Positions 7,268 through 16,736 of a stretch of DNA of 36,704 nt are shown here, one piece after another. The stretch spans positions 1 through 36,704 of the forward strand of contig JAJRYY010000049.1 in assembly GCA_024275565.1 (NCBI GenBank), written 5' to 3'. The position numbers were made by a program, and so were the translations under genes. The DNA comes from Planctomycetota bacterium (GTDB lineage: Bacteria > Planctomycetota > Phycisphaerae > UBA1845). Position 1 is the first letter of the stretch. Each line of letters opens with the position of its first letter. The notes under the pieces were generated by a model. It made no database searches, was not told where the DNA came from, and saw nothing but the letters and a program-made list of their open reading frames with translations.

Positions 7268-8194
7268 TCAAAACGACTCCCGACCCCTTTTTTCCCCGAC
7301 GAACCAGCGATCGTTTAGCATTCTGAGGCGGTCTGCCCAGAAGAATGGTGTGGCTGACGATCTTCCGAGTGACATGAAGCAGGGTGCGATTCGGAGGAGC
7401 CACTGTCTGGGTCGCCATCTGCGGATGAAGGGGAGGGGGGCGTCCGTTCTCTCGAGGACGATGGGGTTCCATGCGAGTTCGCCGTCTACACACTGGAATC
7501 CGTTGCGTTCGTAGAGGGTGATGTCGCCGCTGTATCGTCGGTTGCTGCTGAGGTGGGTGGAGCAGCTTGGTTGCACGATCATGAAGGGTGCGTGGACGAG
7601 GAGCCTGCCACCGGGTTTCAGGTATGTTGCCAGCATTCGGACGAATTCGGGGGGGTCGGGGACGTGTTCGAGGACGTCTAGGCAGACGATTGCGTCGAAG
7701 GATTCGTGGGGGATTTTGGTGGGTTCTGTCAGGACTGTGATGGTTTCGTTTTGACGGCTGAAGACGCGCCTTGCGAAGGATTCTGTGAGGCCTGGCAGCT
7801 CGAAGTAGGTGATGCGGTGTCCGTTTTTTGCGAGGTGTGCTGAGTCGAAACCGAGACCGTCGCCGATGCTGAGGACGGATGCATTGGGTCGGTGGCGTGC
7901 GATGTGTCTGGCGGTTGCGTGACGCATCTGTATTTTGATGCGGTTTCGGTTCCAGATGACGAGTTCGTAGAGGAATGCGTCTGTGGTGCTGTAGAACTGC
8001 TCCAGATCTGCGGACCACTGGTAAGGGGTGACGCCTGCCTGGCGTAGGGCGTTGCGGACGGTGGTTCCGGGGTGGTCGAATTCGTTGCGGAGACGGGTTC
8101 GGACGCGGTCTGTGGGTTGATTTGTGACTTCGGCGATCCACTGGACCATGGTGTTGAGGGATTCGATTGAGCTTTGGGGTTCGGTCTGGTTCAT
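7268..8194 (-). CDS. Class I SAM-dependent methyltransferase
   Basis: A 308-residue protein with the Rossmann methyltransferase core near its middle: motif I VLSIGDGLGFDSAHLA (about 106-121), an acidic ribose-binding strand (ITYFELPG), then FDAIVCLDVLEHVPDP and LKPGGRLLVHAPF. The EHVPDP type is typical of Methyltransf_11/23 enzymes acting on small molecules or sugars. The N-terminal 100 residues are helical and not recognised. It sits directly upstream of the radical SAM gene on the same strand, so the two may modify one product, but no other biosynthetic gene is adjacent. No Shine-Dalgarno is visible; TACAAT lies 7 bases before the ATG, so a leaderless transcript is possible. Confidence 0.85.
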   Translation of the reverse strand: MNQTEPQSSIESLNTMVQWIAEVTNQPTDRVRTRLRNEFDHPGTTVRNALRQAGVTPYQWSADLEQFYSTTDAFLYELVIWNRNRIKIQMRHATARHIARHRPNASVLSIGDGLGFDSAHLAKNGHRITYFELPGLTESFARRVFSRQNETITVLTEPTKIPHESFDAIVCLDVLEHVPDPPEFVRMLATYLKPGGRLLVHAPFMIVQPSCSTHLSSNRRYSGDITLYERNGFQCVDGELAWNPIVLERTDAPLPFIRRWRPRQWLLRIAPCFMSLGRSSATPFFWADRLRMLNDRWFVGEKRGRESF

Positions 8195-8220
8195 GGGGGT
8201 AATTGTAGCGTTGCATGCGT

Positions 8221-8302
8221 CAAACGGCCACAGCCGGGCAAACGACCACAGCCGGGGGCTGCTGTGCTACAAACGGCCGTGGCAGGGGGTGGTTGTGGTA
8301 CA
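8221..8302. repeat. Imperfect palindromic repeat block upstream of ileS
   Basis: Several related words (aacggccacagccggg, aacgaccacagccggg, then inverted forms such as ccgtggcaggggg) pair into an imperfect hairpin. It separates the divergent methyltransferase and ileS genes and ends before the ileS promoter. No T-box features are visible here. Confidence 0.5.
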
Positions 8303-8316
8303 TTCCCTGGTTGCGT

Positions 8317-8345
8317 TTGGCGAATGTAATGGTTGGGCTTATATT
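8317..8345 (+). promoter_or_regulatory. Probable ileS promoter
   Basis: TTGGCG (8317-8322), a 17-bp spacer and TATATT (8340-8345). The expected start near 8352 gives a leader of about 100 bases. The leader shows no specifier-loop or T-box antiterminator sequence. Confidence 0.5.
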
Positions 8346-8454
8346 ATGGGTTCTAGAGAATTCGCGGCGGGCAGTGTTCGCCCTTCAGATATGGTGCGGT
8401 TTCAACGTGCGATGCAGCTTGTGTTGATGGTGAGCTTGTTATTAGGAGTGACGG

Positions 8455-11400
8455 ATGGCGTTTGAGAAGGTTGAATCGAAGGTTGATTTCCCCGCGCTGG
8501 AGCGGGATGTGCTCAGGTTGTGGGATTCGTGCGATGCATTCACGAAGCTGAGGGAGAAGAATCGGGGTAAGAAGAAGTGGTCCTTTCTTGATGGTCCTAT
8601 CACTGCGAACAACCCGATGGGTGTGCATCATGCGTGGGGCCGTGCGTATAAGGACGCGTTTCATCGGTATTTTGCGATGACGGGGCATGAGTGTCGGTAT
8701 CAGAACGGGTTCGACTGTCAGGGGTTGTGGGTCGAGATTGAAGTTGAGAAGGAGCTTGGTCTCAGTACGAAAGCTGAGATTGAGTCGCATGGGCTGGATA
8801 AGTTTACGGAAAGCTGCAAAGCCCGCGTACACAAGTATGCTGCTATTCAGTCGGAGCAGTCCAAGCGTCTTGGTTATTGGATGGACTGGGATGACTCCTA
8901 CTACACGATGGCGGATGATAATAATTACACGATCTGGTCCTTTCTGAAAAAATGTCACGAGCTTGGGTTTCTGTATAAGGGTACGGATGTGATGCCGTGG
9001 TCCGGTCGGGCGGGCTGCGCGTATTCGCATATGGAAATTGCAGAGGGTCGGAAGCTGGTGACGCATACTTCTGTGTTTGTGCGGTTTCCGTTGCGTGGTC
9101 GTGAGAATGAGTATCTGATGGTCTGGACGACGACGCCGTGGACGCTGACGTCGAACACCGGGGCTGCTGTGAGTGGTGATTTGAAGTATGTGAAGCTGCG
9201 GGCGAAGAAGGATGGTGCGCTTTACTATTTTGCTGCGGAGAATCTGAAATTCAATCGGTTGGCGAAGGAGTATAAGGAGGGTTTTGGGGGTAAGGCGTGG
9301 CCTAAGGATACGCCGAAGCTGAAGACGATTCATCAGATTTTTATGGAGCATGGCGGGTACGAGCTTGAGGGGGAGATTTCCGGATCTGAGATGGTTGGTT
9401 GGACGTATGACGGTCCGTTTGATGAATTGCCTGCGCAGCAGCATGCGGGTGGATTTGCGGAACCGATGGATATTATTCCTGCGGCGAATCGGGATTGGCC
9501 TTGTGGGCGGGATGGTCATCGCGTGTTTGATCCGGGGAAGACCTCCAAGGGTGCATCGTATGTGGTGGCTGGCGAGGGTACGGGGATCGTGCATTCTGCT
9601 CCGGGTTGTGGTGATGTTGACCATGGGTGGGGGAAGGTTCAGAAGCTGGTTCCGATCGCTCCGCTGGACTCTGCGGGGAGGTTTATTGAGGGTTTTGGGA
9701 AGTTCACGGGTCATCGTGCGACGGATCCCGAGACGGTTGAGATGGTGCTTTCGGACCTGAAGGAGAAGGGGTTGCTGGTTGCGTCGGAGACTTATCCGCA
9801 TGTGTATCCGCACTGCTGGCGGACTGGGGATGAGCTGGTATTTCGTCTGGTGGATGAGTGGTATATCTCGATGGACTGGCGGGATGATATCAAGGAGATG
9901 GCGACACAGGTGAACTGGTTGCCTGCTGCGATGCGAGGTAAGGATCGTGAGCTGGACTGGCTGACGACGATGAAGGACTGGATGATTTCGAAGAAGCGTT
10001 ATTGGGGTTTGGCGCTTCCGATCTGGGAGTGTCATGCATGTGGTTCGTTTGATGTGATTGGTGGGCGGGATGAGTTGCAGGAGCGGGCGGTTGAGGGGTT
10101 TGATCAGGTTGAGTCGAACAGTCCGCATCGTCCGTATGTGGATGCTGTGAAGATCGCTTGCAGCAATTGTGGAGAGCCTATTTCGCGGATTCCGGACGTT
10201 GGGAACCCGTGGCTGGACGCTGGGATCGTTGCGTATTCGACGACGAATTACAACACGGATCGTGCTTACTGGGAGGAGTGGATTCCTGCGGATCTGATTA
10301 CGGAGTGTTTTCCGGGTCAGTTTCGGAACTGGTTTTATGCGATTTTGTCGATGAGCGCGATGATGGAGAAGGGTAAGGGTAAGGAGGAGCGTCGCCTTCC
10401 GTTTAAGAATTTGCTTGGACACGCGATGGTGCTGGATGAGACGCGTCGTGCGATGCATAAATCGGACGGGACTGCCATCTGGTTTGAGGAGGCGGCTGAG
10501 CAGCTTGGCGTGGATACGATGCGCTGGATGTATTGCGGTCAGCCATCGACGCTGGACCTGCCTTTTGGGACGCGGCACCCTGATGAAGAGGTGACGATCG
10601 AGGGTGCGGATGGTGCGCGGATTACGCATACTGTGGATGGTGTGCGGATTTGCAAGGTGACGTCTGGGCCTGCGGATGAGACTCGGCGGCGGGTGCTGAT
10701 GTCGCTTTGGAACTGTTACAAATTCTTCTGCGATTATGCCCGGATTGACGATTTTGATTTGAAGACTCCCAAGGTTCCGCTTGAGCAGCGACAGGATATC
10801 GATCGGTGGATTTTGTCGGACTTGCAGCTTGTGATTCGAGATGTTCGGGCGAGTTTTGAAGCGTATGATCTGGCGCCTGTGTGTCGTCGGATTGAGAAAT
10901 ATCTCGATGATTTGAGCAACTGGTATATTCGTCGGAATCGGCGGCGGTTCTGGCGTGGGGTGTCTGAGGGGGATACCGATAAGCTGGCTGCGTATCAGAC
11001 GTTGCATGAGGCGCTGGTGTCGGTGGCGAAAATTTCGGCTCCTATCATTCCATTTCTGAGCGAGCATCTTTATCAGAAGCTCGTGGCGATTCATGATGCG
11101 TCTGCGCCGGAAAGTGTCCATCTGACTGATTTTCCTGAGCCCGATGCTGCGATGATCGACGAGCCTCTTTCCGAGCAGGTGGCTGCCCTGTTGAAGATCG
11201 TTTCGATGGCGAGAGCAGCGCGGACGGTTTCGAAGTTGAAGGTTCGTCAGCCGCTGGCGATTTTGCGGATTCAGCCGGAGACTGATGCTGAGCGTGAGAC
11301 GGTGGGGCGTTTCCGGGATCATCTGCTTGAGGAGCTGAATGTTAAAGATGTTTCGGTTGAGGATGATCTTTCGGATTTATGTGAGGTGACGCTGGTCGGG

Positions 11401-11916
11401 AATATGAAGCGTCTTGGTCCGAAGCATGGGAAGAATGCGGGGGCTGTTGGTAAGGCGCTTGGCGTGGTGGATGGGAAGGCGATTTCGGAAGCGCTTGGGC
11501 GTGGTGAGTCTCCGGAGATTGATGTCCATGGTGAACGTGTGCAGATCGATGCTGAGGATGTGACGATTGAGCGTTCGTATGGTGAGGATTGGGCTGGCGT
11601 GACGCAGGGTGTGACGATTGTGCTTTTGGACAAGCGTGTGACGCACGAGTTGAAGCTTGAGGGGTTGGCGCGTGATGTTGTGCGTCAGGTGCAGAATCTG
11701 CGTAAGGATGCGGATCTGGATATGGAGGACCGGATTTCGTTGAGTCTTGTGACGGACTGCGCGGACCTGAAGGAAGCGATTCGGGTGAATGCGAAGTATA
11801 TCGAGGGCGAAACGCTTGCGACGGAGATTTCGGGCGAACCGCTGGATGGAGATGCCAGCTCGACGGCGGTGCAGATCGCTGGGAGCGATGTGATGATTTC
11901 GCTCAAGTGCGTGTAG
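8455..11916 (+). CDS. ileS: Isoleucine--tRNA ligase
   Basis: A 1153-residue class I aminoacyl-tRNA synthetase that charges tRNA(Ile) with isoleucine in the cytoplasm. AGGAG lies 7 bases before the ATG. The HIGH-equivalent is HAWG (residues 59-62, within ANNPMGVHHAWGRAYKD), and the CP1 editing domain begins with VWTTTPWTL (about 223-231). The KMSKS-equivalent is shortened to MHKSDG (667-672), where the usual second Lys is replaced by Asp. The C-terminal anticodon-binding part (LSNWYIRRNRRRFW) and the late LEGLARDVVRQVQNLRKDADL segment are typical of the long, eukaryote-like IleRS type, which in other bacteria is linked to mupirocin resistance. The stop is followed 16 bp later by a large hairpin. 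It is expected to be essential. Confidence 0.97.
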   Translation: MAFEKVESKVDFPALERDVLRLWDSCDAFTKLREKNRGKKKWSFLDGPITANNPMGVHHAWGRAYKDAFHRYFAMTGHECRYQNGFDCQGLWVEIEVEKELGLSTKAEIESHGLDKFTESCKARVHKYAAIQSEQSKRLGYWMDWDDSYYTMADDNNYTIWSFLKKCHELGFLYKGTDVMPWSGRAGCAYSHMEIAEGRKLVTHTSVFVRFPLRGRENEYLMVWTTTPWTLTSNTGAAVSGDLKYVKLRAKKDGALYYFAAENLKFNRLAKEYKEGFGGKAWPKDTPKLKTIHQIFMEHGGYELEGEISGSEMVGWTYDGPFDELPAQQHAGGFAEPMDIIPAANRDWPCGRDGHRVFDPGKTSKGASYVVAGEGTGIVHSAPGCGDVDHGWGKVQKLVPIAPLDSAGRFIEGFGKFTGHRATDPETVEMVLSDLKEKGLLVASETYPHVYPHCWRTGDELVFRLVDEWYISMDWRDDIKEMATQVNWLPAAMRGKDRELDWLTTMKDWMISKKRYWGLALPIWECHACGSFDVIGGRDELQERAVEGFDQVESNSPHRPYVDAVKIACSNCGEPISRIPDVGNPWLDAGIVAYSTTNYNTDRAYWEEWIPADLITECFPGQFRNWFYAILSMSAMMEKGKGKEERRLPFKNLLGHAMVLDETRRAMHKSDGTAIWFEEAAEQLGVDTMRWMYCGQPSTLDLPFGTRHPDEEVTIEGADGARITHTVDGVRICKVTSGPADETRRRVLMSLWNCYKFFCDYARIDDFDLKTPKVPLEQRQDIDRWILSDLQLVIRDVRASFEAYDLAPVCRRIEKYLDDLSNWYIRRNRRRFWRGVSEGDTDKLAAYQTLHEALVSVAKISAPIIPFLSEHLYQKLVAIHDASAPESVHLTDFPEPDAAMIDEPLSEQVAALLKIVSMARAARTVSKLKVRQPLAILRIQPETDAERETVGRFRDHLLEELNVKDVSVEDDLSDLCEVTLVGNMKRLGPKHGKNAGAVGKALGVVDGKAISEALGRGESPEIDVHGERVQIDAEDVTIERSYGEDWAGVTQGVTIVLLDKRVTHELKLEGLARDVVRQVQNLRKDADLDMEDRISLSLVTDCADLKEAIRVNAKYIEGETLATEISGEPLDGDASSTAVQIAGSDVMISLKCV

Positions 11917-11932
11917 TGTTGTATTTGGTATT

Positions 11933-12002
11933 TTATCCGAGCCGTGACCGTAAGGGAGCGGTTTCCCAAGTGTCCGCTCCCTTACGGTCACGGCTCGGAT
12001 AA
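11933..12002. repeat. 29-bp perfect inverted repeat between ileS and dprA
   Basis: Positions 11933-11961 and 11974-12002 are perfect reverse complements, separated by a 12-base loop. The arms carry GAGCCGTGACCGTAAGGG. The element starts 16 bp after the ileS stop and ends 46 bp before dprA. There is no T-run on the plus strand, so it is not a classic terminator. A REP-like dispersed element is more likely. Confidence 0.9.
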
Positions 12003-12048
12003 CAACGCGCCGCTCAACTGGGCGAAGCAGGCAATCAGGAGGATCGTG

Positions 12049-13221
12049 ATGGTCGCGTCTAACGGAGAGGTTATTTCCGAAGTCGGGTTGCTGTATTTGC
12101 GGCTGAAGGGTGCGGATGGGATTGGTCCTGTCTGTGCGAAGAATCTGGTTGAGCATTTTGGGGCGATTGAGAAGGTATTTGGTGCCTCTCTTGCTGAGCT
12201 TGAACGCGTTGAGGATGTGGGTCAGAAGCGGGCTGCGGCTGTGGTGGCTGCTCGGAATGGCGATGGCGGGGCCAGGGAGGTGGCGTTGGCTGCGCGGAGC
12301 GGTGTTCGGATCGTCTGCTTGGAGGATGAGAGTTATCCGGCGTTGCTTCGACACATTCCCGACCCGCCGATCTGCCTGTATGTGCGTGGTGACCTTCGGC
12401 GTGAGGATGGGGTATCTGTGGCGATTGTGGGATCTCGTCGGTGCAGTCGGTATGGGATTGAACAGGCTGAGCGGTTTGGGGCGTCGTTGGGTCATGCTGA
12501 TTTTACGGTGATTTCCGGGATGGCGCGTGGTGCGGATGGTGCTGCTCATTATGGTGCGATGTCCGCTGGTGGGCGGACGCTTGCTGTGTTGGGGTGTGGG
12601 CTGAATCATATCTATCCATCGGAACATGCTGAGCTTGCGGATCGGATTGCAGCATCTGGTGCGGTGATTTCTGAACTTCCCATGGATACGCCTCCGGATG
12701 CTGCGCATTTTCCTCCTCGGAACCGGATTGTTGTGGGGATGTCCATGGGCGTGATCGTGATTGAGGCTGGCAAGCGTAGTGGGGCGTTGATTTCTGCTCG
12801 GTTGGCGAATGAATACAATCGCGAGGTGTTTGCGTTGCCGGGTTTGATTACGAATCCGTATGCTCATGGTACGAATGCGTTGATTCGCGATGGCGGTGCG
12901 AAGCTGATCTCGTGTCTGGATGATGTGCTGGATGAGCTCGGCGCTGCCGGTGAACTGATGAGGCCTGAAACTGGGGCAGGAATGGACGAAACTGCTCGCG
13001 TCCCGGTCGCCTCTCAGGTTGATGCTGGTCTTGATGAGGTAGAACGTGCGGTGCTCGGAGCCATTGGGGCTGATGAGACGTCGCTTGAGAACATCTTACG
13101 GGCTTCGGGCGTTGCTCCGCAGATGGTGGCTTCCTCGCTGACGAAACTGCAGATGAAGGGTTTTGTTGCTCAGTTTCCCGGTAATCTATTCATACGGAAA
13201 CGAGGTTTGGGTGGGCAGTGA
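12049..13221 (+). CDS. dprA: DNA-processing protein DprA/Smf
   Basis: A 390-residue protein that, in other bacteria, loads RecA onto incoming single-stranded DNA during natural transformation. The start at 12049 follows AGGAGG by 6 bases; the longer frame from 11944 would translate the hairpin and is rejected. The order is an N-terminal helix-hairpin-helix/SAM-like region (about 1-80), then the Rossmann-type DprA core with VAIVGSRRCSRYG, SGMARGADGAAH, CGLNHIYP, FPPRNRIVVGMS and SGALISARLANEYNREVFALPG. A C-terminal winged-helix domain (about 325-385, EDIL-like VLGAIGADETSLENILRASG) completes it. It is of usual full length. The last codons lie in an 18-bp tandem repeat that crosses the stop. 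No other competence gene is nearby. Confidence 0.95.
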   Translation: MVASNGEVISEVGLLYLRLKGADGIGPVCAKNLVEHFGAIEKVFGASLAELERVEDVGQKRAAAVVAARNGDGGAREVALAARSGVRIVCLEDESYPALLRHIPDPPICLYVRGDLRREDGVSVAIVGSRRCSRYGIEQAERFGASLGHADFTVISGMARGADGAAHYGAMSAGGRTLAVLGCGLNHIYPSEHAELADRIAASGAVISELPMDTPPDAAHFPPRNRIVVGMSMGVIVIEAGKRSGALISARLANEYNREVFALPGLITNPYAHGTNALIRDGGAKLISCLDDVLDELGAAGELMRPETGAGMDETARVPVASQVDAGLDEVERAVLGAIGADETSLENILRASGVAPQMVASSLTKLQMKGFVAQFPGNLFIRKRGLGGQ

Positions 13222-13258
13222 GGGTTGGGTGGATAGTGAGGTTTGGGTGGATTGATAG
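13205..13258. repeat. Three 18-bp tandem repeats across the dprA stop codon
   Basis: Units at 13205-13222, 13223-13240 and 13241-13258 (gtttgggtgggcagtgag and variants). The dprA TGA (13219-13221) sits in the first unit. The rest of the gene-free stretch up to the tRNA (13259-13460) shows nothing that I can assign. Confidence 0.85.
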
Positions 13259-13460
13259 TTGCGTCATGAAGCTGTGTTCCGGCCTGACATTTTTTTCGAA
13301 AACGTCAGTATGCCGCTTCCGGATTCAGTATGTCGATGGCGGACATGTAGATATGTCGCTGGCAGATGTAGTCATGTAAGCCACTGCCATGACTGAAGTT
13401 AAGTCATGATGGCTGGTGTTATGCAGTCGGTCGCATCAATAATCGACCGTGTTATTCAAA

Positions 13461-13533
13461 GGCCACCGAACGGGCTCGAACCGTTGACCTGCGGTTTACA
13501 AAACCGCTGCTCTACCAACTGAGCTACGGTGGC
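13461..13533 (-). tRNA. tRNA-Thr (anticodon UGU)
   Basis: A 73-base cloverleaf on the minus strand. The acceptor stem is GCCACCG/CGGTGGC, the D arm starts GCTCAGTTGGTAGAGC, and the anticodon stem GCGGT/ACCGC holds the loop TTTGTAA with anticodon TGT. The T arm is AACGG, TTCGAGC, CCGTT. The discriminator position is C as read here, unusual for a bacterial tRNA-Thr (A or U are common). CCA is not encoded. It sits downstream of czcA on the same strand with its own promoter. Confidence 0.95.
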
Positions 13534-13554
13534 GAGTTGCTTTCAAGCTCCTGT

Positions 13555-13583
13555 AAGATAAGCACTTCGGTTCCTTCCTGCAA
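13555..13583 (-). promoter_or_regulatory. Probable tRNA-Thr promoter
   Basis: On the minus strand, TTGCAG (13578-13583), a 17-bp spacer and TATCTT (13555-13560), about 21 bases before the mature tRNA 5' end. Confidence 0.55.
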
Positions 13584-13665
13584 TCCCTCGGTGAGCGTGG
13601 ATTGGGCAAAATGGAAAATAGTGGGGGATGCTTTCGCGGCTGCTCTGCGTGTGGATCGTTCATGG

Positions 13666-16600
13666 TCAGGGTTTCTTCGGTTTTTCGCTCAGCATTGAAT
13701 AGAACACGGGAAGGACGAGCAATGTCAGCATTGTCGATGTGAGTACGCCGCCGATGACGACCGTGGCGAGGGGTCGCTGGACCTCCGCACCGACGCCCGT
13801 GTTGAATGCCATTGGGATGAAACCCAGTGCGGCCACCAGTCCGGTCATGAGGACTGGTCGGAGTCGCATCATTGCTGTTTTTTCGATGGCTTCGTACATG
13901 GACATGCCCTTATCGAGCAGGCTTCTCAGGTAGGAGACGAAGACCATATCTCCGAGGACTGAGACTCCGGACATTGCGACGAATCCGACGCCGGCTGAGA
14001 TGCTGAATGGCATGTCGCGGAAGTGCAATGCAAAGATGCCGCCCACGGCAGCCATGGGCAGGGTCATGAAGATTCGGACGACATCTGTGACGCGTCCGTA
14101 TGTGATATAGAGCAGGAAGAAGATGAGGCTTAGTGCGAGGGGTACTACAAACATCAGGCGGGTTGCTGCCCGTTCCAGATGTTCAAACTGGCCTCCGTAT
14201 CGGACGAAGTAGCCCGTTGGGAAGTCGACTTCTGATTCGATTCGTTCCCGCGCTTCGGCGACCAGGCTTGCGACGTCTCGCCCGCGTGCGTTGCACTGAA
14301 CGACCACGCGTCGTTTGCTCCATTCACGGTTGATTGTGGAGGGGCCGTCAACGATTTCCAGTTCTGCCAGACGTGTGAGTGGCAGGAGTTGTCCTGAAGC
14401 TGTTGGGATGAGGAGGTTTGCGACGCGTTCCGGGTCGGTGCGATATTCGTCGGGTAATCGCACTGAGAGTGGGAAGCGTACCTGCCCCTGTCGGATTTCG
14501 CCGAGGCGTATGTTGCCGATGGCGGCGATATAATCCAATACTTCGCTGGCGGGGACGCCGTATCGTGCGAGCTGGTCCTGTCGCAATCGAATTTTCAGCA
14601 TGGGCAGGCCTGTGACTTGCTCGGTGACGGTATCTGCACTTCCGGGGATGGATTTCAGGATGCCCTCGATCTGTCCGGCGATGGATTTGAGCTGTTCGAA
14701 CTCGTCACCGAAGACTTTCACGCCGAGATCGCTGCGGATGCCAGCCACCATCTCATTGACCCGCATTTCGATGGGCTGGGTGAAGATGGCGCGCATGGCG
14801 GGCATGGTTGCCAGCTCGCCTTCCATCATGAGGACGAGTTCTGCCTGTGTGGTTGCTTTCTTCCATCGCTCTCGCGGGTGCAGTGTGATGAACACGTCGG
14901 TCAGCTCGATGCCCATCGGATCGGTCGCGACCTCTGCTGTTCCTGTGCGCGACCAGATGTCATCGATTTCATCGGGGAATCGTTCCAGCAGCGTCCGTTC
15001 GATCTGTGTACCGTATCGTACAGATTCTTCCACGGAGACCCCTGCGAGGCGTACGGTGTTGATGACGATGGCCCCCTCGGAGAGTCGCGGAATGAATACT
15101 GCACCAAGATCCCGTCCGATCCATACGGCGGCGAGAAGACTGATGGCTGTGACCGTCAGCGCTGCCCATCTCGTCTTGAGGACGTAGCGAAGCATGGGTG
15201 CGTATATGCGTTTTGCGATGCGGATGATGACTGGTTCGCGGTCCTTGCGTTTCTTTGGCAGACAGAGGCTGGCGAGTACGGGCATGAGCGTCAGTGATGC
15301 GATCATGGATCCTGCGAGTGCGAAGATTACGGTGAGGGCCATGGGAGAGAAGAGCTTTCCCTCAATGCCTTCGAGAGTGAGGATTGGCAGGTATACGATC
15401 ATGATGATGAGTTCGCCGAACATGGTTGGCTTGCGTACTTCGACGGCTGCGTCGCGTACGATCTCGATTCTGGATCGTTCGTCCTTGCTGTCTGCCAGGT
15501 GTCGGACGCTGTTTTCGATCATGATGACCGAACTGTCTACGATGAGTCCGAAATCGATGGCCCCTAAGCTCATCAGGCTTCCGGCGATCCCGACACGAAG
15601 CATGAGGTTTCCGGCGAACAGCATTGAGAGTGGAATCGCCAGCGCAACAATCAGTCCAGCCCTGAAGTTCCCCAAGAACAGGAACAGGACGACGACCACG
15701 AGGATCGCCCCCTCGAACAGGTTGGTTCTCACCGTGTTGAGGACATGGTCGACGAGGTCCGTCCGATCGTACACGGTCCTGACCTCCACATCTGGTGGAA
15801 GCGACATTCTGACCTGTTCCATGCGCGTTTTCAGTCGCTCGGTGACATCTCTGCTGTTCTCGCCCATGAGCATGAAACCAAGCCCGAGTACTGCCTCGCC
15901 GCTGCCACCATAAGTGACGGCCCCTCGGCGTACCTCGTGTCCGTCGACCAGATCGCCGAGATCGCGCACGTAGATGGGCAAGCCGTCTCTGGCGGTCACG
16001 ACGATGTTGCCGATCTCTTCGAGCGTGGTCACGAACCCGATGCCCTGAACGAGCAACTGCTCTCCGGAACGCGTGATGTTTCCGCCGCCGACGTTGGCAT
16101 TGTTGCGGCGAAGGGCGTTGAACAAGTCCAGAAGCGACAGGTTGTATTTTGTCAGTTTCGCAGGTTCAACGACGACCTGGTAGTGACGTTCGTACCCTCC
16201 CCAACTGTTCACCTCCGCCACGCCTGGGACGCTGCGAAGCTGTGGCCGGATGATCCAGTCCTGAATTGCACGCAGGTCGCTGAGGTTTTTCGTGTCGCTG
16301 GTGAGGATGTAGTGGAACACTTCTCCGAGACCCGTAGCCACCGGTCCCATCGCGGGTTGCGACAATCCATCTGGTAATTCGACGGTACTCAGACGTTCCA
16401 TCACCTGCTGTCTGGCGAGATAGATGTCGGTATCGTCGTCGAAAATGACCGTGACTTGCGACAGGCCGAACTTTGAGATGGAGCGGACTTCGACAAGCCC
16501 CTTCAAACCGCTGATGGCCTGCTCCACGGGAAACGTGATCTGCTGTTCGATTTCGACGGGGGAGAGGGCTGGCGCGACCGTGTTGACCTGAACCTGCACG

Positions 16601-16731
16601 GGTGTGGTATCAGGAAACGCGTCGATCGGAAGCTGCGACAGTGAAAAAGCACCCGTGACAGCCAGCCCCAGAGCAATCGCAATCACCATGAAGCGATGCT
16701 GGAGCGACCAGTATATGACGGCGTTGAGCAT
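13666..16731 (-). CDS. czcA: CzcA-type heavy-metal RND efflux pump
   Basis: A 1021-residue inner-membrane proton/metal antiporter of the HME-RND family. AGGAAGG lies 8 bases before the ATG. The N-terminal transmembrane helix is followed by FPDTTPVQVQVNT and the porter domains; the second membrane block holds GAIDFGLIVDSSVIMIEN (about 390-407), with both Asp393 and Asp399 kept. This DFG-x-I-V-D form belongs to CzcA-like Co/Zn/Cd pumps, whereas CusA-type Cu/Ag pumps lack the first Asp. I therefore favour divalent metals (inference). Length is typical. It lies 5 bp downstream of the adaptor gene in one operon. No outer-membrane factor gene is present in the window. Confidence 0.92.
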   Translation of the reverse strand: MLNAVIYWSLQHRFMVIAIALGLAVTGAFSLSQLPIDAFPDTTPVQVQVNTVAPALSPVEIEQQITFPVEQAISGLKGLVEVRSISKFGLSQVTVIFDDDTDIYLARQQVMERLSTVELPDGLSQPAMGPVATGLGEVFHYILTSDTKNLSDLRAIQDWIIRPQLRSVPGVAEVNSWGGYERHYQVVVEPAKLTKYNLSLLDLFNALRRNNANVGGGNITRSGEQLLVQGIGFVTTLEEIGNIVVTARDGLPIYVRDLGDLVDGHEVRRGAVTYGGSGEAVLGLGFMLMGENSRDVTERLKTRMEQVRMSLPPDVEVRTVYDRTDLVDHVLNTVRTNLFEGAILVVVVLFLFLGNFRAGLIVALAIPLSMLFAGNLMLRVGIAGSLMSLGAIDFGLIVDSSVIMIENSVRHLADSKDERSRIEIVRDAAVEVRKPTMFGELIIMIVYLPILTLEGIEGKLFSPMALTVIFALAGSMIASLTLMPVLASLCLPKKRKDREPVIIRIAKRIYAPMLRYVLKTRWAALTVTAISLLAAVWIGRDLGAVFIPRLSEGAIVINTVRLAGVSVEESVRYGTQIERTLLERFPDEIDDIWSRTGTAEVATDPMGIELTDVFITLHPRERWKKATTQAELVLMMEGELATMPAMRAIFTQPIEMRVNEMVAGIRSDLGVKVFGDEFEQLKSIAGQIEGILKSIPGSADTVTEQVTGLPMLKIRLRQDQLARYGVPASEVLDYIAAIGNIRLGEIRQGQVRFPLSVRLPDEYRTDPERVANLLIPTASGQLLPLTRLAELEIVDGPSTINREWSKRRVVVQCNARGRDVASLVAEARERIESEVDFPTGYFVRYGGQFEHLERAATRLMFVVPLALSLIFFLLYITYGRVTDVVRIFMTLPMAAVGGIFALHFRDMPFSISAGVGFVAMSGVSVLGDMVFVSYLRSLLDKGMSMYEAIEKTAMMRLRPVLMTGLVAALGFIPMAFNTGVGAEVQRPLATVVIGGVLTSTMLTLLVLPVFYSMLSEKPKKP

Positions 16732-16736
16732 GGTTT

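Noticed and set aside
8346..8454. T-box leader for ileS
   Set aside because: No specifier loop, no TGG-N-ACC antiterminator and no terminator seen in the leader.
8353..11322. 989-residue open frame antisense to ileS
   Set aside because: Arg/Pro/His-rich composition without any domain, caused by the codon bias of ileS on the other strand.
11944..12048. N-terminal extension of DprA
   Set aside because: It would translate the 29-bp hairpin; AGGAGG before 12049 gives a normal DprA start.
13666..16731. CusA (copper/silver) assignment
   Set aside because: The DFG-x-I-V-D membrane motif with both Asp residues fits the CzcA-type divalent metal pumps better.
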